Below are positions 1 to 11,560 of a DNA stretch of 64,000 bases, one piece after another. Origin of the DNA: Eulemur rufifrons (Eukaryota; Chordata; Mammalia; Primates; Lemuridae); the NCBI RefSeq assembly GCF_041146395.1, contig NC_090999.1, positions 64,671,001 through 64,735,000 of the forward strand. Reading direction: 5' to 3'. Position 1 is the first letter of the stretch. Each line of letters opens with the position of its first letter. A program made the translations under genes and the position numbers. The notes under the pieces are model-generated. The model was given only the letters and a program-made list of their open reading frames with translations. It did no database searches and was not told where the DNA came from.

Positions 1-959
1 ACTTTTAAAAAATGTCAAACACCTGAAGTGTACATATTACTTGAAAGAATCTCTTAACCATCACCTGATGGAGCTACTGACTCTGCATTTTACCCTACTC
101 ATGCCAGCCTCCTAAAGCAGAGGTCTAAGGAAAGCACTGAGCAATGCAGGATGATGGAGAAAGGAGCAAGGGCCACCATAGACATTCAAAATAATGTAGT
201 TAATAGTGACAGAAAACGATGAAGAGAAAGTGTTTCAATAGGCCACCATTATGAAGAGAGGCACTTTTCTTCTTCCCACTCACCACCATCTCTATCTGTA
301 AGCATCGCCGGACTTCATGTTGAGAGCTTCAGTGGGAAGGCTGGAGAAGTTTAAAAAGTAGGAAATATGAATGGAGCCGGGGAAAATTTAGGCTACTAAG
401 CCACTGAGGCCCAGCATGCTGCCTACCTGGGTTGCATTTTTAAATCTAGGGAGGTTGGGGGTGCTGGAAGGCGCCCAGTCAGAGGAAACTGGAAAGTAGC
501 TGTTTAGGTCTTACTCTGGGTTTAACAATAGATGGAGAAAGTGGCCCCTTTCAGGTTTCCTTCCCTGTGGCCTTGTCTTGCTCAGTAGGATGGGAGAAGA
601 GGTAGGGATTTTTGTGAGGTAGAGCATAAGAGTAAACAAATCCCAAACTGAAGTACAAACATAGGAAATTACAAAAAGAAGCATATATTAATTTACACTC
701 TCTCATTATTAAGTAAGTGCCAAATACTGCCAGAAATAATAATACATAACAAAGCCTTTGAAATGACTAATTTATATTTTATATAATTTGCTATGGCTAT
801 AAAATATTAATATATTAATATGTGTGTGTGAGTGTATCTACAATAGATGTGTGGCTCTACCATGAGAAGTCCAAGGTTGATGGATTATTTACAGATTTCT
901 TTTGTTTACTTCTTCCAGACATGTAGCCATCATGTAGAAAACTCTAAAGATACTTTGTA
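1..959. other. Intronic sequence, nothing recognised
   Basis: AT-rich non-coding DNA with a short TA/TG-rich patch near 805-835. No repeat family or exon could be supported here. Confidence 0.6.
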
Positions 960-1290
960 GGCCGGGCGCGGTGGCTCACGCCTGTAATCCTAGCACTCTG
1001 GGAGGCCGAGGTGGGCGGATCGTTTGAGCTCAGGAGTTCGAGACCAGCCTGAGCAAGAGCGAGACCCCATCTCTACTAAAAATAGAAAGAAATTATATGG
1101 ACAGCTAAAAATATATATAGAAAAAATTAGCCGGGCATGGTGGTGCATGCCTGTAGTCCCAGCTACTTGGGAGGCTGAGACAGGAGGATCCCTTGAGCTC
1201 AGGAGTTTGAGGTTGCTGTGAGCTAGGCTGACGCCACGGCACTCACTCTAGCCTGGGCAACAGAGCGAGACTCTGTCTCAAAAAAAAAAA
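960..1290 (+). mobile_element. Young strepsirrhine-type Alu (SINE)
   Basis: Complete dimeric Alu beginning ggccgggcgcggtgg and ending in an A-tail. A 14-bp target-site duplication (aaagatactttgta) lies at 946-959 and 1289-1302. The middle A-rich region with a ggacagctaaaaatatat segment and the right arm gctgacgccacggcactcac mark it as a strepsirrhine Alu. An open frame inside it is not a gene. Confidence 0.95.
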
Positions 1291-1302
1291 AGATACTTTG
1301 TA

Positions 1303-3320
1303 AAGAAAAGTTTCACGTATAAGCTCAAAACAGTTAAGCATTATGTGAAAAATAAGTGTAATCTATGGAATATATATCCTCTCATTAATAAGCATGGTTA
1401 AATTTATAGAAACCATTTATCCAATATTTTCTGATAGTGCAAAGTTAATGTCCCTCCTCCCCCTACATCTCCTGGATTAATACAAATGGTATTATCCCTA
1501 GTAGCACTTCCCGATCTTTCTTTAAATTAATAAAAAGTAGTCATCTTGTATCAGTAACAGCAAAACTTACTTCCTGACATACACACAGTTGTCTGTAATT
1601 AGAAAATAAAAAAGTAAAATAAACTCTTAAGATATATCTATCCAACTGAACATTAAAGAGGAAAAAAAAATCATTCTATGTCTTACTGTGAGCCCAAGAG
1701 AACTTTTATACCTCAATATCTTATTAAACTAATAATAAGTTCTAGTCAACTCAAAAAATATTTGAATGCTATGTGCCGTTTGCAGTTAGTGAACTAACTA
1801 AATCTGTGGGTGCAACATTCATAGCATTCCTCTTCGGCCGATTATTTACCCTCTTATTACCAATCTTGATGTGTTCAAAATAAAGGATTCACCATCACTG
1901 ATTCCTACTGTCAGACTTAGGAGTCACCCAGCTCTGACTTGAATGAAAATGAGGATGTAAAAGTGAAAATGGTCTGAGAGAATGATGGCCTCTCCTGAAG
2001 GGCAAGTGAAGGTTCAGTGACCTCTGGGCACACTGGTCCATTCTGGTGAATCACTGCTTTGGGGAGGCGACAGACCCTGTGGCTCATAAAACCTGATGAT
2101 ATTAAGAGGGAAGGAATTCACACTAGATGTCAAGGTCACTGCTAGAAATACAACTTTAAAAATTCAAGTGTAAGGGAAAATACCATATTTAAAAATGAAT
2201 TACTAATGTTTTTTTTTCTTTTAAAAGTATTGAGGAAAACCCATACCATACAGATGTTCATTACTTATTCAATGTACACCATTGGGAGATAAATAGAACT
2301 GTTAGAATACAAAAATGCCAAGGGTAATTCAACTACTGCAGTGTAAGTGTGGCATAACTGATTCGTCATGACATACAATTTTCTAAAAGCTATTCTGTTA
2401 GCAGGCAATAAATGAGTGCATAAATGATTTATACTCTTCTGAACCACAGTTATTATTCAGTATTTTATTTTTAAAAATATATACACCCTATACTATTATG
2501 TTTATTCTCTAGAGTATAATAAAAACATAATTGAATTTGATGAAAAATAGACTTGATTCTAAATGTAGCATACAGCACATATAGTTACTTCCTTATTTTA
2601 TCCCTTGTGAAGATCAATGGTCACTTGAGGTGGTTCTCCTCTAGGTTCCTTTTAATATATGGGCAATAAAATATTTTTAATTTAAAAATTATATCCTAAT
2701 GTTCCATACTATATTTCCTTTTTAATACTGACATCTGAGTTTTGACCTAATAATAATTTATGAATACAAAATACAATATTTTAATCACTGTTTTATTTTA
2801 AATATGATTCTGTATTGGTCAGGTAGGGCAGGAAATTAAGTACAGATGGTTTAGTAAATAAAATTGAAGCAGTCTATAACAAAAACATCAGCATTCAGTG
2901 ACTTGTTTTGTTTTGATGGAGCTTAAATGCCATTGTGAAGGAAAAAGTTTGCCTTTTTAAAAATAATCCAATTTTTAAAACTATAACCATCTCTGGAATT
3001 TGGAAAAATGACTTGTTAAGCTATTAAAATGAGTACTATTTTGATTTGTTCTATTTTCATTTGTAAGTTCCTTTGGATTAGAAACTGTGTAATGCAATAT
3101 ATAAATATATAATATAAAAGTTCCATAAATATATAATTAAATTAAGGTTTTATACGGTTGTTTCATATTTATATGAAATATTAAATATATATTCTCAGAC
3201 AGTATGGTTAAGTCATATATAGGCTATCTTTTAAAAATATACATAATATATATGGGCAAATATAAATTAAAAATAAGAGGTTTAATTCTTCCTATTGAAA
3301 ATGAGGGAAATGCTTGCCCT
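1303..3320. other. AT-rich intron, nothing recognised
   Basis: Very AT-rich unique sequence. A 10-bp inverted repeat (gaatgctatg near 1765, catagcattc near 1820) is the only structure noted. The stretch 3,080-3,260 is low-complexity TA-rich. Confidence 0.5.
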
Positions 3321-3329
3321 CCTCTCCTT

Positions 3330-3962
3330 TTTTTCCTAGAGCATTTACCTTAGAAAACTTGTAATCATAAGGACTTTTTCATCTTCTTGACATGTACCCC
3401 TTGGAAGACTAGATATGCCTTTTGTCAGCAGGCCTTCTGTCAGCTTTGTGACCCAGGAATTTCCTTCTAGAGAACCTGGGAGCTATCTTTTTGAAATGCA
3501 AACATCAAGGGAGATCACTCCCCCATCTCCCAGTTCCTGTGGGAGTACTCTCTAACTTCAGTGGGCACCTTGCTCCAATTTGCAAAACTATCTTCTGTCA
3601 AAAAGATATAAGAAGTTTATTTCTCCTCGGGATAAAGCCAATTAACTAACACAGGTGGTCTCCCTAATTACCATGGTGAAGTTAGGATGAACTGTGACAA
3701 AATGTGCAGTCCAGTCGTCTTACTTGAGGACCAGTGATTGTTTATCTTGACAACATGTAATGTAATGGGTTTTATCTGCTGGGCTATATGAGGGTGAGAT
3801 TCCTTTCTGTCTCTGCAATCTCTTAGGGGATTGCCTGTGATGCATATCATATTCTGGTTTAATGCTTATTCAATAATAAAAATGTTTTCTTTCTTTATTA
3901 CCCTCATGGACAGGATTTCTGGGATGGGAGAAGATTTTGTCTTTAAGTATAATTCCCCAACA
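3330..3962 (+). repeat. Probable solitary ERV LTR, family not named
   Basis: The 3' half resembles an endogenous retrovirus LTR. A promoter-like block (gggctatatgagggtgag, near 3780) is followed by a polyadenylation-like region (caataataaaaatg, near 3870) and an LTR-like end near 3960. The left boundary is uncertain and no target-site duplication was found. No viral genes are attached. Confidence 0.45.
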
Positions 3963-4875
3963 GTATGCTATCTTTTGAAGGTATTTATGCCCATTGTTAT
4001 AATAAAGAATTAACTATTCTCATGTAAAACAGGAGGAAAAATATCACAGGAACATTTTAGTTGCTTGGTTCAGTTTCTTTGAAAATTCAATAGAACTATA
4101 CCTCAAATTTTAAAAAAGGAAATGCTATGTACCATTGTACAATAGAAATTTTTATTATGGTTTTGCACAGTAAAAATGCACAGGAAGTGATTTAGAACCT
4201 TTGAACAAAAGAATTCAAATAAGTGAACTGCCTGATTATAGGGCCCACAAAGTCCTTTCTATCAAAGAACATGTATTAGTGGGAAACTACTTAGCTGTTC
4301 CTGCTTCCCCCAGTATATGGTAAACACTACCCTTTGGGGTAAGTGATGAAGACTAATCTGTAAAGTGACTCTCTATGGAGTCCCTGGCCTCCTACTTAAG
4401 TGAGAAGGAGTATTAAAATGACAATCATTAAGCAAAAAAAATTATTTTTAATGTTCTGTTTTCAGCAACTCAAGAAATCATGGCTTTATAATACCCTTTA
4501 TTTTAATACCTTAATTTTGAAATTTTAATTTCTGTGCTTATCCTTCAAAGGAGCATGCTTAACTCTAAACATATTAATGAAAATCCAGGACATCAATCTT
4601 GGCAAACTCTAAGAAATCGTTAGCAACAATTCAATAAACTTTAATTTGCCTACTGAAGGTAATGTTTACATTTTCTAGTCTTATTAAAATTACTAATCTG
4701 ATAAAGACAATCATGTTAAATTTTAAGGAGGGATCTAATCAATATTTTTCAGGAAAGTTACTGGTAATTAAAACCTAAAATTATCTAAGAGCAGGAAACA
4801 CTAAAACCAGACTAGGTAAATTTCATGTAAATGAAATATGAAAAAAATTTGCTTTAAATAATTAGCAATATTTAC
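3963..4875. other. Intron, nothing recognised
   Basis: AT-rich non-coding DNA between the probable LTR and the KIAA0825 coding exon. No repeat or motif could be supported. Confidence 0.5.
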
Positions 4876-5007
4876 CTTGTAGCATTTTGTTCAATCTTTT
4901 CATCAATGTCACTGAAGATCTGCTTGAACTCCAAGTCTCCAGGAAATGAGTTTAACAAACAATGTAGGTCAAATGAATTATGGGAATATTCATCATCCCA
5001 ATCCATT
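4876..5007 (-). CDS. KIAA0825: First coding exon of KIAA0825 (C5orf36); coding part 4876-5006
   Basis: Read on the minus strand, this 132-nt exon follows an acceptor with a pyrimidine tract (cttgttcttcag) and ends in ACAAG before the donor gtaaat. One UTR base precedes ATG, which has a strong start context (A at -3, G at +4). It encodes 43 codons plus two bases, starting [20 protein letters not shown] and ending near EKIEQNAT. I recognise this as the N-terminus of KIAA0825, a large, poorly characterised vertebrate protein of about 1,270 residues, linked in the literature to postaxial polydactyly. The segment is acidic and shows no signal peptide or membrane segment. The split last codon (AG plus the next exon) fits Ser or Arg. 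Later exons lie beyond the left edge of the window. The exon structure is seen directly; the gene name is from memory. Confidence 0.88.
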
Positions 5008-5576
5008 CTGAAGAACAAGAATAAATAATAAAACATGTCAGTTCCCCCAAAATGGAGGGAGGGAAAAATCCACCTCAAGTTTTGATACTAAACCAAAAAT
5101 AATAATTCCCACTTATAAGCACAATGAAATATAGCCATGGGAGAATTAGGGTATTATTAAGCGAGGTGGAGTGTTTTGTTATTTTAATTTCATGAGGTAT
5201 TACCTAATTTCCACATTTCTGTATAGTTTGAAAGCTGAACAAAACAGCAACCCTCAGAGAGTACTTAAGCATCCTGCCACTCCTCACTGTAACCAAGAAC
5301 TGCAAAGGAAATCACAAAGCACATAGACTACTGTGAATAAGAGGGGTGCCGCAAGAATTCAACACCTTCACTCTACCCTTGTCAATACTCTGACCTGGAA
5401 ACTGTAGCCTCATACTTTTTAATGCCTCACCCCTCTGGGCCTATTTGTATGTGAAGAAGACAAAATTTTTCTTGAGTTCCTCTAGCACCCCTTGACAACA
5501 TATTTATAACTGACTGAAAACTGAAGGATATGCTACACTTTCTTGAGGTCTATGCATTTTTCCACTATGGAGGCTT

Positions 5577-5915
5577 CATTCATTCATTCATTCTCTACAT
5601 ATTAATTGAATGTTCGATAGGTAACAGGCACTCACTGCTGTAGGGGCTGGGATATAGCTGAAAGAAGTCCCTGCCCTCATGGCGTTTTTATTCTGGGGCG
5701 GAAGATAGATTTTAAAAACACATAAACAGATGTATTTTATCAAAGATCACCTAGTGAGGAATGCTATAAGGACAAGTAAAGCAGGGCAATGGAGAGTGAT
5801 GGAGTTGGGGCAGGGTGTGAGCTATTTTATTTAGGAATATCAGGAAGGTCTCTCTGAGGAAGTGACACTTGAGTAGAAGAAAGAAGTGAAGAAGCTGTGG
5901 GAGAAGAGATGAGTG
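5577..5915 (-). repeat. L2 LINE 3' end, reverse orientation
   Basis: It begins with the L2 terminal (tcat)n repeat, followed by degraded 'ccctgccctcatggcg' and 'aaggtctctctgaggaagtg' blocks. These are the reverse complement of the L2 3' tail. Old and diverged. Confidence 0.75.
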
Positions 5916-7701
5916 GAAAAAATAAACTAGTTTCTTGATTACTGTGGCCAAGAAGTGATTCTTATTACATCTGCTCATATTTCACTGGTGAGAGCTAGTC
6001 AGATGACCCTACCTCGATGCAATAGTGTCTGGGAAATGCTCTCACTGGCTAGGCAGCTGATTCCAGGAAAACTGTACACTATGGATGGAGATCATTAATC
6101 TCCAGTAGACACCTAGCGTTTCTGCCATTGTCATTCATTTGATTAATCTCCATTCTTCTCTTTCATGTTATTGATTTGCCTAAAATGTCTAAATGATCCT
6201 TGGTTGTCCATTCTTATTTATCAACAAAAGACTAGGTTGGTACATATTGGGATCTATCAAAGCTTTTCTCTACTGTTACAAGAGTGGTTTTATCCAAAAG
6301 GTCTATCCCTCCAGACCAGGAAGGTTGATTCAGACACCTTGAATGGATGGCATATATCTGTGGGTAGGCTTCTCTTTAGGACTTGTGAAGCAAGCACATA
6401 GTTGATGATTCGAACAAGTGATCAAGAGTAAATTATAACTCAAGTAGAATAATTTAGTTTTTTTTCACTTTGGGGTAGATCTGCCTATTTGTTCCCTCTC
6501 AGGCCTTGGCAGAGATCCAGAAGTAACTTGAACAGTGTTCTGCTCTCACACTGTGATTAATACCCATGCTACACTCAGTGTTCAGAAAACACTTTAAGGA
6601 AGCAAATGCTGTAGCATAATACAAAGAAGGAGCTGACTTGTTTAGCTGCTCATAAACATTTCTTTAGCTTCTTCCCTCCTTGATGACTACCCTGTAGCCT
6701 ATTTCACTTTAATTTCTTCTGAAGTTGACATTACTCTAGAGAGTGGCTCTTACTACACCATAGAAACTTCTTCTTTTGCATGTTGTGGAGTAGTTTCCAT
6801 GTTTCTACTTTCTTTATTGGTCTGAACCTCTCTACTTTCTCTCTTCCAGAAACATCCCAATGGAATATAATATTTCTTTCAGGGTTGCTTTTCTATATGT
6901 CTTTACTGACATTTCAATAGGATTTCAGAAGGGAAGAAAAGTAAATATGTGTGCTTAGTTCTCCATCTTCAGAATTTTCTATCTTTTAATTTCTCAAACT
7001 AAGGCAAATATGTAAAAAATTATGAGACTTTGAACATTCAAAATTTGATGTAGAATCTTTTCAAATAGGGGTGGGCTAATGCAGTAGAGACCAACTACTT
7101 ATTTGATATATAAATATTTTTAAATGCTAATTTTTTAAATATAACATTAAATAATATAAAGTCATAAACCCCATAGAACACTTTGGCCAAGATTGGTCCT
7201 ATAAGAAATTCTTATGAAATAGTCTAGTGATTACCTATTTATCTATCTAATCTGTTCTGCTTTTCTTTTCCAAGTACAGCTGAACTATATATACTATAAA
7301 TGTTAGTTTAAATTTATACTGCATTTATATCATTTAAATAGTATTATCTATTTATAAATTATTTTAGAGTTAAAACTATATTTTGGTACATAACACAAAT
7401 TACAAGAGTCAAATCTAATTTTAAACATTATTTTCCTAGTATAATACAGAAAGTCAAGACTATTTACTAGGATAAAATTCTAAAAATTAGCCCTTTAGGA
7501 CCTGTGGATTTAGCATTCAGTTTTGACTATGTGGTAGTAGTACATTTCAATATCTATGCCAAGTAATCATATGTGCTGGGAGTTGGTGAATGGGAAGTTG
7601 GCAAGGGATTGGATAAGGCTTACAGCCCAGAGTCTGCACCTCAATCTTGCTTTGTTCTAAAGCTTGTTATTCATTTAAACAACAACAACAAAAAGACTTC
7701 C

Positions 7702-7737
7702 AAATGAAAGCCAGCTCTGAGTTCTGATAATAGCAGA
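7702..7737 (+). repeat. 36-bp local duplication, copy 1
   Basis: It matches 8802-8837 at 34 of 36 positions (core ccagctctgag / ctgataatagcaga), exactly 1,100 bp away in the same orientation. The flanks are unrelated. Confidence 0.8.
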
Positions 7738-8801
7738 GACTACAACAAAGAAAGTGATAGTTTTTAGATAAAAGCAAGATATTCCAGAAAAGTTAATGAG
7801 CAGACTGGCTAATAACTAAGGAATTATTAAGGATATGAAAATGTCACTTAAGATTTTTAGCTATATGCTATTAAATATTATGGGAAAACATTAGATGCTA
7901 AAAAGGTAATCAAAAATCTGTATCTGGGCATATCCTTCCTAAATGTTAAGGGTCCATTGTAAACATATTTTGAAATAAATAAAAAATGTACACATTTTAA
8001 TTCAATATGGTAACAATGTGGTAATTAGAATATTTTGTGCAGTGTAGCTAATAAATGAAGCTTAAAATGAAATTTTAAAAGCATTTTTATTCTTTTGGTA
8101 AATAAAAGGCAAAGTATTTCTTAACCACTCACAATACTGTATTATTTCTATAGAAATGTTGCTGATTAGTTACAATAGATAGACTTGAACACACTGTTAA
8201 AAAAAGGAAAAATAATTGTGAAATTTACTAAGTTACTGAGTTTACTTGCATTCTAAAAGTAGAAATCTCAAGGATGATGTCATAACATTCTTGTTTGTTA
8301 CTTTAGCATACAAAAAGTTCTAAGTCAAAAGAAAGGCTGATCTGGTCTTTTTTTTTCCTAAATAAAAACATTTTTGTTCACTTTAAAAATTATCCCCCAA
8401 AATTACCCCAAACTTTCTCATTTCTAATTATAGGGCTATTATTTGCATTTATTATGCCATATATATATATATTTGAGGAAATACTGAATATATTATTCAC
8501 GAGCATTTTCTATATAGTTGCATACTATCTTTTTTAGATAACCAATTCCTAAAGCTAGTGCTGACAGACAGGACATTCTCATATTGTATGATTTTACTGA
8601 CATAGAACATGAAAATACAAGTGACACATAATAACCAGTTATGTAATACAGGAGTTTGACCCTACTTATTCAAGACACTCAATCCTGGATATTAACGATT
8701 CAGAAAAATAGTTAAGTGTATTGAAGGAAAAATAAAAATACTGAGTTTTTATTTTTAAATTCTTCTCAAAATATATACAGCCAAAAACGTGTATTATATC
8801 T

Positions 8802-8837
8802 AAATGAAAACCAGCTCTGAGCTCTGATAATAGCAGA
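8802..8837 (+). repeat. 36-bp local duplication, copy 2
   Basis: Second copy of the segment at 7702-7737, with two mismatches and different flanks. Confidence 0.8.
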
Positions 8838-9254
8838 TTATCTAAATTACTAAAGAATGCTGAACTATACACCCTATTAATTCTTAGCTATTACTACTTT
8901 AGAAATTAATACTTCTATCTTTTGCAATTTAGAAGAAAGGTTGGCAATTAATCTTCTTCATCTGGTATTCCTAAAGGGCTATAGTTTCAAGACAACACAG
9001 TATAGGAAATATAGATTATATATAAACTAGGAGTTTCATTCACTTCATTAAATGATTCACTTTAGAATTCCTCTAAATCAAAGCTTACTTAATATATTTC
9101 AGATATAATAGTATTGAGAAAATACACTTTACCCAACAGTAAAAGTAAAAGTAATATTTCAGTTCTATTGTTGTACCCATTATTTTCTTCTCACAGTCCT
9201 TGGAATGGAAGGAGAAATTAAGAAAAAAATAAAAAGAAAAAGGAAACAAATAAC

Positions 9255-9400
9255 ACGAGGGACAGCAAAGCACAATGGAGAGGAGACCCTCTCTTTCAAG
9301 TCACACTGACCTGGGTTTTCATCCTTGCTCCACTGGTTAAGTGTTCCCTTTGAAATAATGGATAATAACTAAATTTCTACATAACCTTAGCGATTAGGGA
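9255..9400 (+). repeat. MIR SINE, degraded
   Basis: The order 'ctgacctgggttttcatcc...ctccactggttaagtg...' matches the MIR core (gggttcgaatcc ... ccactta...). Diverged and of uncertain ends. Confidence 0.5.
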
Positions 9401-10653
9401 TAAAAGAACTCAGAGATGAATTTAAATTTTCTAAAATTTAAAATTCACTACATTTTGAGCAAATTATTCATTACTTTCAAAGACAAAGTGGCATTAGAGG
9501 CTTAGAAGTTTTTTGGAGATATTAATAAAATAGTGCTTATAAAGTATTTTGATGACTAAGGGTGTAAATGCATGAGGAATTGAAACATTAAATTATCACA
9601 AACATACATAAAATAAATATTAAGAAAGGGACTTGGAAAATGTGATTTGGTTTTGATAAATCCAAAATACTTGAAAATTGCCTAATAAGTTTTACAGAGG
9701 CTATAACACTAATGCTCTTTAACATCTTTAATTTTTAGAATGTGCTAATTTATTATCCTATAATGAAATAGCCAAAGATTTTTCACAGGTTCTAAATGAA
9801 CTTCAAAGAAGTAGTATTGGGTTAAAGCTTTATTATCTTCAGAGATTTTATTTTAAAAGAGAAATACTCAACTAAAACATTTTAATATAAAAGTCTATGG
9901 CATCACAAGGTTTGCCATTTATAAACTCAGTTGATTCCAAATACAGAATAAGTATGAATATACCATTTTAAAATACCAAAATGCTCATACATTTGGATTT
10001 TCCTCTTTCAAAATATTTTGCAATAAAAGCTGTAATTTCTCATTTGAAAACAAATATTTACATCTATCATATAAATATTAATTTGAAATAACTTGAAATG
10101 AGGCTAAAAATACAAAAACTATAAGCTAAATGGTAGAAAACTCTATGTTCATCAGAAGTTATATTTCTTCAGGGTATCAAAACCTCAATTCTTCCATGTA
10201 ACCAATTAGTTTGAAATTTTCACATCTCTTGAGTAGCTCAACTAGTTATGCCTATTATCATAATAGCCATTGCTAAATCTAATGGCCAAAATTACAGATA
10301 ATAAATTCAGTTCCAATATCTGCATATTTTTAGACCATTTTGGGTAGGTCAACTCCTCAGTGATAAGCCATTCAAAAATTGTTACAAAAAAATAAAGTTT
10401 TACTTTCACAATGAAATGATTTGATTGGCTGAAGATTCTTATAAGAGAACCAAAAGTTAGTATTTTGTTCATTGCTGGCCTTTTTGTAATAAAGCAAGTT
10501 ATGTTTCAATATTGGTTGTCTCAAGTTGTCAATATATTGTAATAAAGCCTCATTAATTCAGACTCCACAAATTCAAACCTAATGAAAATATGTATAGGAA
10601 TCAGCTTAACCATAATAGCAAAATGACAATAATAGATATGGTTTGTTGCATAC
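9401..10653. other. AT-rich intron, nothing recognised
   Basis: Non-coding AT-rich sequence without a named repeat or a plausible exon. Confidence 0.5.
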
Positions 10654-11285
10654 TGTTGGGGCTCAGAAAATGATACCCAAAGAATGGCACTTTGGTATGC
10701 TGAGTACTTTGAACAGAAAAAAATGGAAGGGCCTCAGAAGCAAAGTGTCTTTCTGAACTTCTCCTGCCTTTCTTCTTCCTGCTCCCCTTTCTCCCCCAAG
10801 GCAGGTCATAGAAACTAGAATCCTTCTCCCCACAAAGGCAGCCATAAAACCCAGAAATATTATTCTGACCTTCACCTGCCTTTTTGTGTAAGAGCTGGCC
10901 ATAAAGAAATTTTCTGACCTACCTCATCTGAAGTTAGATCAGAAGGCCCTCATTCCAGAAGAGGTCCTAACCTATACCTGGGAGGAAGGAGTGCCACACG
11001 GAGAGGCAAAGAAGAATCCAAACAGGCCTTGCTGAGTTTTCCCACTCAGTCTATTACCATGAGGTTATCCCTTTTTTCTCTAATCACATTTCTACACAGC
11101 TGTCCATTCTACATGGAATCTAAGCATAAAAATAGACAGTTTTCCCTGTGTCTTTAGGTCTTCATTTCTGAAGGTTCCAGTGTCACATAAAACTTTGATT
11201 AAATAAGTGTTAAGCTTTACTCTTGTTAACCTGTCTTTTGTTATAGGAGTGTCATCTGTAACCCTTTTGATAGGGAGGAAAGGTA
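10654..11285 (+). repeat. ERV-type LTR, copy 1 of a homologous pair
   Basis: Starts with TGTTGGGGCTCAG, as expected for an LTR. Several ordered blocks are shared with 25895-26395: aaacaggccttgctgag, gttatccctttt, acagctgtccat, tttccctgtgtctttaggtcttcatttctgaagg. No internal viral genes adjoin it, so it is probably a solo LTR. The family is not named with certainty. Confidence 0.6.
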
Positions 11286-11345
11286 TCACACATATATGGT
11301 GATATATATGTACATATGTATATGTGTGTCTATATATGTATATGG

Positions 11346-11560
11346 CTGTTATAGTATCTACTATCTATAGGACATTTTACATATATTAACTTCCTTAATT
11401 ATTATAAGTCTACAAAATAGTTATTATTCTTATTTACAGAACAGGGTACTTGGGCACAAAGAGATTAACTAACATGTCCATATTACATAGCTATAAAGTG
11501 CTAGGGCTACAATTTAAACCCAAATCTACTTGGTTTTAAAACTTGAGGTGCTGGTCTCTT
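11346..11560 (-). repeat. MIR SINE, reverse orientation
   Basis: Ordered blocks typical of reverse MIR: 'ttattcttatttacagaacag', 'gggcacaaagagattaacta', 'catagctataaagtgctagggct', 'aatttaaaccca'. Confidence 0.65.

Larger units (their letters stand above)
5916..9254. other. Long intronic stretch, no element assigned
   Basis: AT-rich DNA with no exon or repeat I can name. It carries the two copies of a 36-bp local duplication (7702-7737 and 8802-8837) and a short (TA)n near 8460. Old unrecognised L1 or LTR remains are possible in 6,000-6,900. Confidence 0.4.

Noticed and set aside
1765..1829. 10-bp inverted repeat gaatgctatg/catagcattc
   Set aside because: Short arms with a long loop in AT-rich DNA. 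Easily explained by chance.
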